A stretch of DNA of 14,835 nt, taken from contig CAXTSL010000080.1 of NCBI GenBank assembly GCA_964246975.1, positions 1-14,835 on the forward strand, read 5' to 3'. Positions within the stretch are counted from its first letter, which is position 1; every line of letters starts with the position of its first letter. Of this stretch, positions 13,200 through 14,835 are shown piece after piece. The position numbers and the translations under genes were made by a program. The DNA is from Glacieibacterium sp964246975. GTDB lineage: Bacteria; Pseudomonadota; Alphaproteobacteria; Sphingomonadales; Sphingomonadaceae. Under the pieces are notes generated by a model. That model saw only the letters and a program-made list of their open reading frames with translations, had not been told where the DNA came from and did not search any database.

Positions 13200-14129
13200 C
13201 TAAACCGACGCCTGCAACTCCTGCCCGACTTCCTTCAGCCGGTTGATGAACCGCCGCACCGGCGCGAGCATCACGCCGCGCCGCCGGTAGGTGACGCCGA
13301 CGACGACGCGCGGCCAGACCGCCACTTCGAGTTCGAGGACCGCCAGATGGGCATAGTCGGGGTCCATCGCGATCAGCGCGCGCGGCAGGTAGCTGAGATA
13401 CGGGCCGTCCTTGAGCAGCGCCGCCATGAAGATCGACGAGCTGGTGCGGACAGCGACGCGTGGGCCCGAGAGGCCCGCCGCCCGGAAGGCGCGCGCCAGC
13501 CGCTCGCCCTCGGGCTCGGCGGCTTCGGGGAGCACCCATTGGTACGCCGCCAGCGCGGCGAGGCCGAGCGGGCCGGGCGTTGTCGCGCGAGGGGCGGCGA
13601 GCGGGTGCGCGGCGTCGCAGACGACCGAGATGCGGTCCTCAAGCACCAGTTCCTGCCGCAGGTCCTCGTCCGCCGCGTCGGGATTGACGCTGCCGACCAT
13701 GACGTCGATGTCGCCACGCCGCAGCTGCGCGAGCAGATCGTCCTTCAGCCCCTGCCGCAGGTGGACGCTGTTGGCGTCGTCCTGCGCCATAAAGCGCCGC
13801 ACCGCCTGCGGCAGCAAATATTTCATCAGCGTCGTGCCCGCGCCGACGCGCACGATGCCGCGTCCGCGCCCTTTGAGCGACTCGAGTTCATCGACGGCGC
13901 GTTCGAGTTCACTGGTGACGAGCGCCGCATAGTCGAGGAAGACACGCCCGTATTCGGTCGGCGTGACCCCCGACGGGTGGCGTTCGAGCAGCTGGACGCC
14001 GAGCGACGCCTCGAGGTTGCGCATCGACTTCGACAGCGCCGGCTGGGTGATGTTGAGCCTGTCGGCGGCCTGGCCGAAGCTGGCGCAGCGCACGATCTCC
14101 TGGAAGTGGCGAAGCTGGCGGAGTTCCAT
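13200..14129 (-). CDS. LysR-family transcriptional regulator
   Basis: A 309-aa LTTR of standard length. The N-terminal winged helix is MELRQLRHFQEIVRCASFGQ with the HTH AADRLNITQPALSKSMRNLE (21–40), then LGVQLLERHPSGVTPTEYG, the linker helix (about 60–90), and the periplasmic-binding-protein-like effector domain (IVRVGAGTTLMKYLLPQAV onward). The second effector subdomain is present and the C-terminus looks intact. No clear ribosome binding site precedes the ATG, but the family N-terminus begins exactly there. It lies 39 bases downstream of the alpha/beta hydrolase gene on the same strand, so the two may share a transcript. It is not divergent from its likely target, unlike most LTTRs. Ligand and targets cannot be told from sequence. 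Confidence 0.93.
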   Translation of the reverse strand: MELRQLRHFQEIVRCASFGQAADRLNITQPALSKSMRNLEASLGVQLLERHPSGVTPTEYGRVFLDYAALVTSELERAVDELESLKGRGRGIVRVGAGTTLMKYLLPQAVRRFMAQDDANSVHLRQGLKDDLLAQLRRGDIDVMVGSVNPDAADEDLRQELVLEDRISVVCDAAHPLAAPRATTPGPLGLAALAAYQWVLPEAAEPEGERLARAFRAAGLSGPRVAVRTSSSIFMAALLKDGPYLSYLPRALIAMDPDYAHLAVLELEVAVWPRVVVGVTYRRRGVMLAPVRRFINRLKEVGQELQASV

Positions 14130-14168
14130 GCGCGTCAGCGTAACGGATCGTCGGTGGCGCGCAATGTT

Positions 14169-14835
14169 TTAAGCCTCAAGCATCTGGCGCACGAAGTCGC
14201 CGCCCTGCTGGATCGCCCATGCGCCTTCGTCGACGAGCGCGGCGAAATAGGGCCAGACGTGGACCATGCCGACCCATTCCTGGAAGACCGCTTGCGGCAC
14301 GGCGTCGGCGAGGCGGCGGGCGTCGTCGTAAAGGACTTCGTCGCTGCCGACCTGGATCAGCAGCGGCGGCAGGCCCGCCATGCTGCCGAACAGCGGCGAC
14401 ACGCGCGGATCGCCGGGGTCGGCGTCGCCGTGATAGGCTGCGGCCGTCGCGGGCATTCCGGCAACCTCGACGAACGGATCGCGCGCGGCGCGCGCAGCGA
14501 TGCTCGCGCCCGCGTGAGTTAGGTCGAGATAGGGAGAGACGAGCCACAGCGCGGCAGGCGGCGCGGCTCCGGCAGCGAGGCGCGCCTGCACGGCGGCGAG
14601 CGCGAGGTTGCCGCCGCAGCTGTCGCCGCCCAGCGCAAACTTGCCCGCCACGCCGCCGAGCATTGCGATGCAATCGTCGAGCGCGGCGGGAAAGGGGTGT
14701 TCGGGAACGAGGCGGTAGTCGGGGAGGAGCACGCGGGCGCCGCTCGCCCGCGCCAGCCGCGCGCCGAAGCCCCGGTAGCTCGCCGACGAGCCGAGCGTGA
14801 ACGCGCCGCCGTGGAACCAGACGAGCGTCGTGTCG
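14169..14835 (-). CDS. Alpha/beta hydrolase, hormone-sensitive-lipase (family IV) type, N-terminus cut off
   Basis: The last 221 codons are visible; the frame is open to the right edge, so the start lies outside the window. The oxyanion-hole motif HGGAF appears in LVWFHGGAFTLGS, then the family segment LLPDYRLVPEHPFPAALDD. The nucleophile elbow is GDSCGG, with Ser at its centre. Next come SPYLDL, the triad Asp in QVGSDEVLYDDA, and the triad His in GMVHVWPYF. This is the order and spacing of family IV (HSL-like) esterases, cytosolic enzymes that cleave short acyl esters. Both catalytic Asp and His are in place, so the enzyme looks active. The GTG at 14730–14732 is internal and not the start. 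The neighbour downstream is the LysR gene. Confidence 0.9.
   Translation of the reverse strand, partial: DTTLVWFHGGAFTLGSSASYRGFGARLARASGARVLLPDYRLVPEHPFPAALDDCIAMLGGVAGKFALGGDSCGGNLALAAVQARLAAGAAPPAALWLVSPYLDLTHAGASIAARAARDPFVEVAGMPATAAAYHGDADPGDPRVSPLFGSMAGLPPLLIQVGSDEVLYDDARRLADAVPQAVFQEWVGMVHVWPYFAALVDEGAWAIQQGGDFVRQMLEA

Noticed and set aside
14167..14180. TTTTAAGCCTCAAG near the hydrolase stop resembles the candidate operon operator
   Set aside because: It has lost the dyad symmetry, encodes the protein's last residues and stop, and has no promoter nearby, so it is probably chance.
13347..14522. 391-codon plus-strand frame over the LysR and hydrolase genes
   Set aside because: It is antisense to two genes with intact motifs, and its composition is that of a shadow frame.

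Overview
The window is very GC-rich, densely coded bacterial DNA and most likely comes from an alphaproteobacterium of the Sphingomonadales. This rests on three things: the recN–bamD neighbourhood, the recognisable protein families (DUF3147 protein, Crp/Fnr regulator flanked by small orphan ORFs), and a type of GC-rich palindromic intergenic repeat that I associate with sphingomonads. The taxonomic call comes from recalled family patterns, not from a search. I see no rRNA, tRNA, CRISPR array, insertion sequence, integrase or phage gene. No stretch over about 220 bases lacks a gene.

Layout. (1) 1–1346, minus strand: the 5' part of recN (cut by the window edge) and bamD, a housekeeping DNA-repair/outer-membrane-assembly pair. 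(2) 1347–1562: a divergent intergenic region largely filled by a 100-bp palindromic repeat. (3) 1563–3371: a patatin-like lipoprotein phospholipase facing an OmpA-domain lipoprotein. (4) 3514–4815: a CNNM/CBS/CorC-type membrane protein. (5) 4940–11040, plus strand: a six-gene catabolic operon. It encodes a fused FAD-monooxygenase/Old-Yellow-Enzyme protein of the 2-aminobenzoyl-CoA monooxygenase/reductase type (often annotated salicylyl-CoA 5-hydroxylase/oxidoreductase), an SDR dehydrogenase, a MarR regulator, a crotonase, an acyl-CoA dehydrogenase and a RidA-family protein. Five of the six genes are joined to a neighbour by 4-base stop/start overlaps. A second copy of the palindromic repeat sits between the crotonase and acyl-CoA dehydrogenase genes. 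(6) 11041–12836: an AT-richer block with a 63-aa ORF, a Crp/Fnr-family regulator, a divergent 94-aa ORF, and a 57-aa GTG-start ORF with a NepR-like motif. (7) 12837–14835: a DUF3147 membrane protein, a LysR regulator, and the C-terminal two thirds or so of an HSL-type alpha/beta hydrolase cut by the right edge.

How the genes work together. The operon reads as a CoA-thioester route for an aromatic acid. The fused flavoenzyme would hydroxylate and reduce (dearomatise) the ring of an aryl-CoA. The crotonase, SDR and acyl-CoA dehydrogenase would then carry out beta-oxidation-like steps, and MarR would sense a CoA-thioester or aromatic ligand. The aryl-CoA ligase that should start the pathway is not in the window. 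Two enzymes have non-canonical active sites: the crotonase lacks both usual glutamates, and the RidA-family protein has Met where RidA has its substrate-binding Arg. The exact substrate and late steps are therefore open. This operon, the covarying palindromic elements and the NepR-like micro-ORF are the parts most worth a second look.
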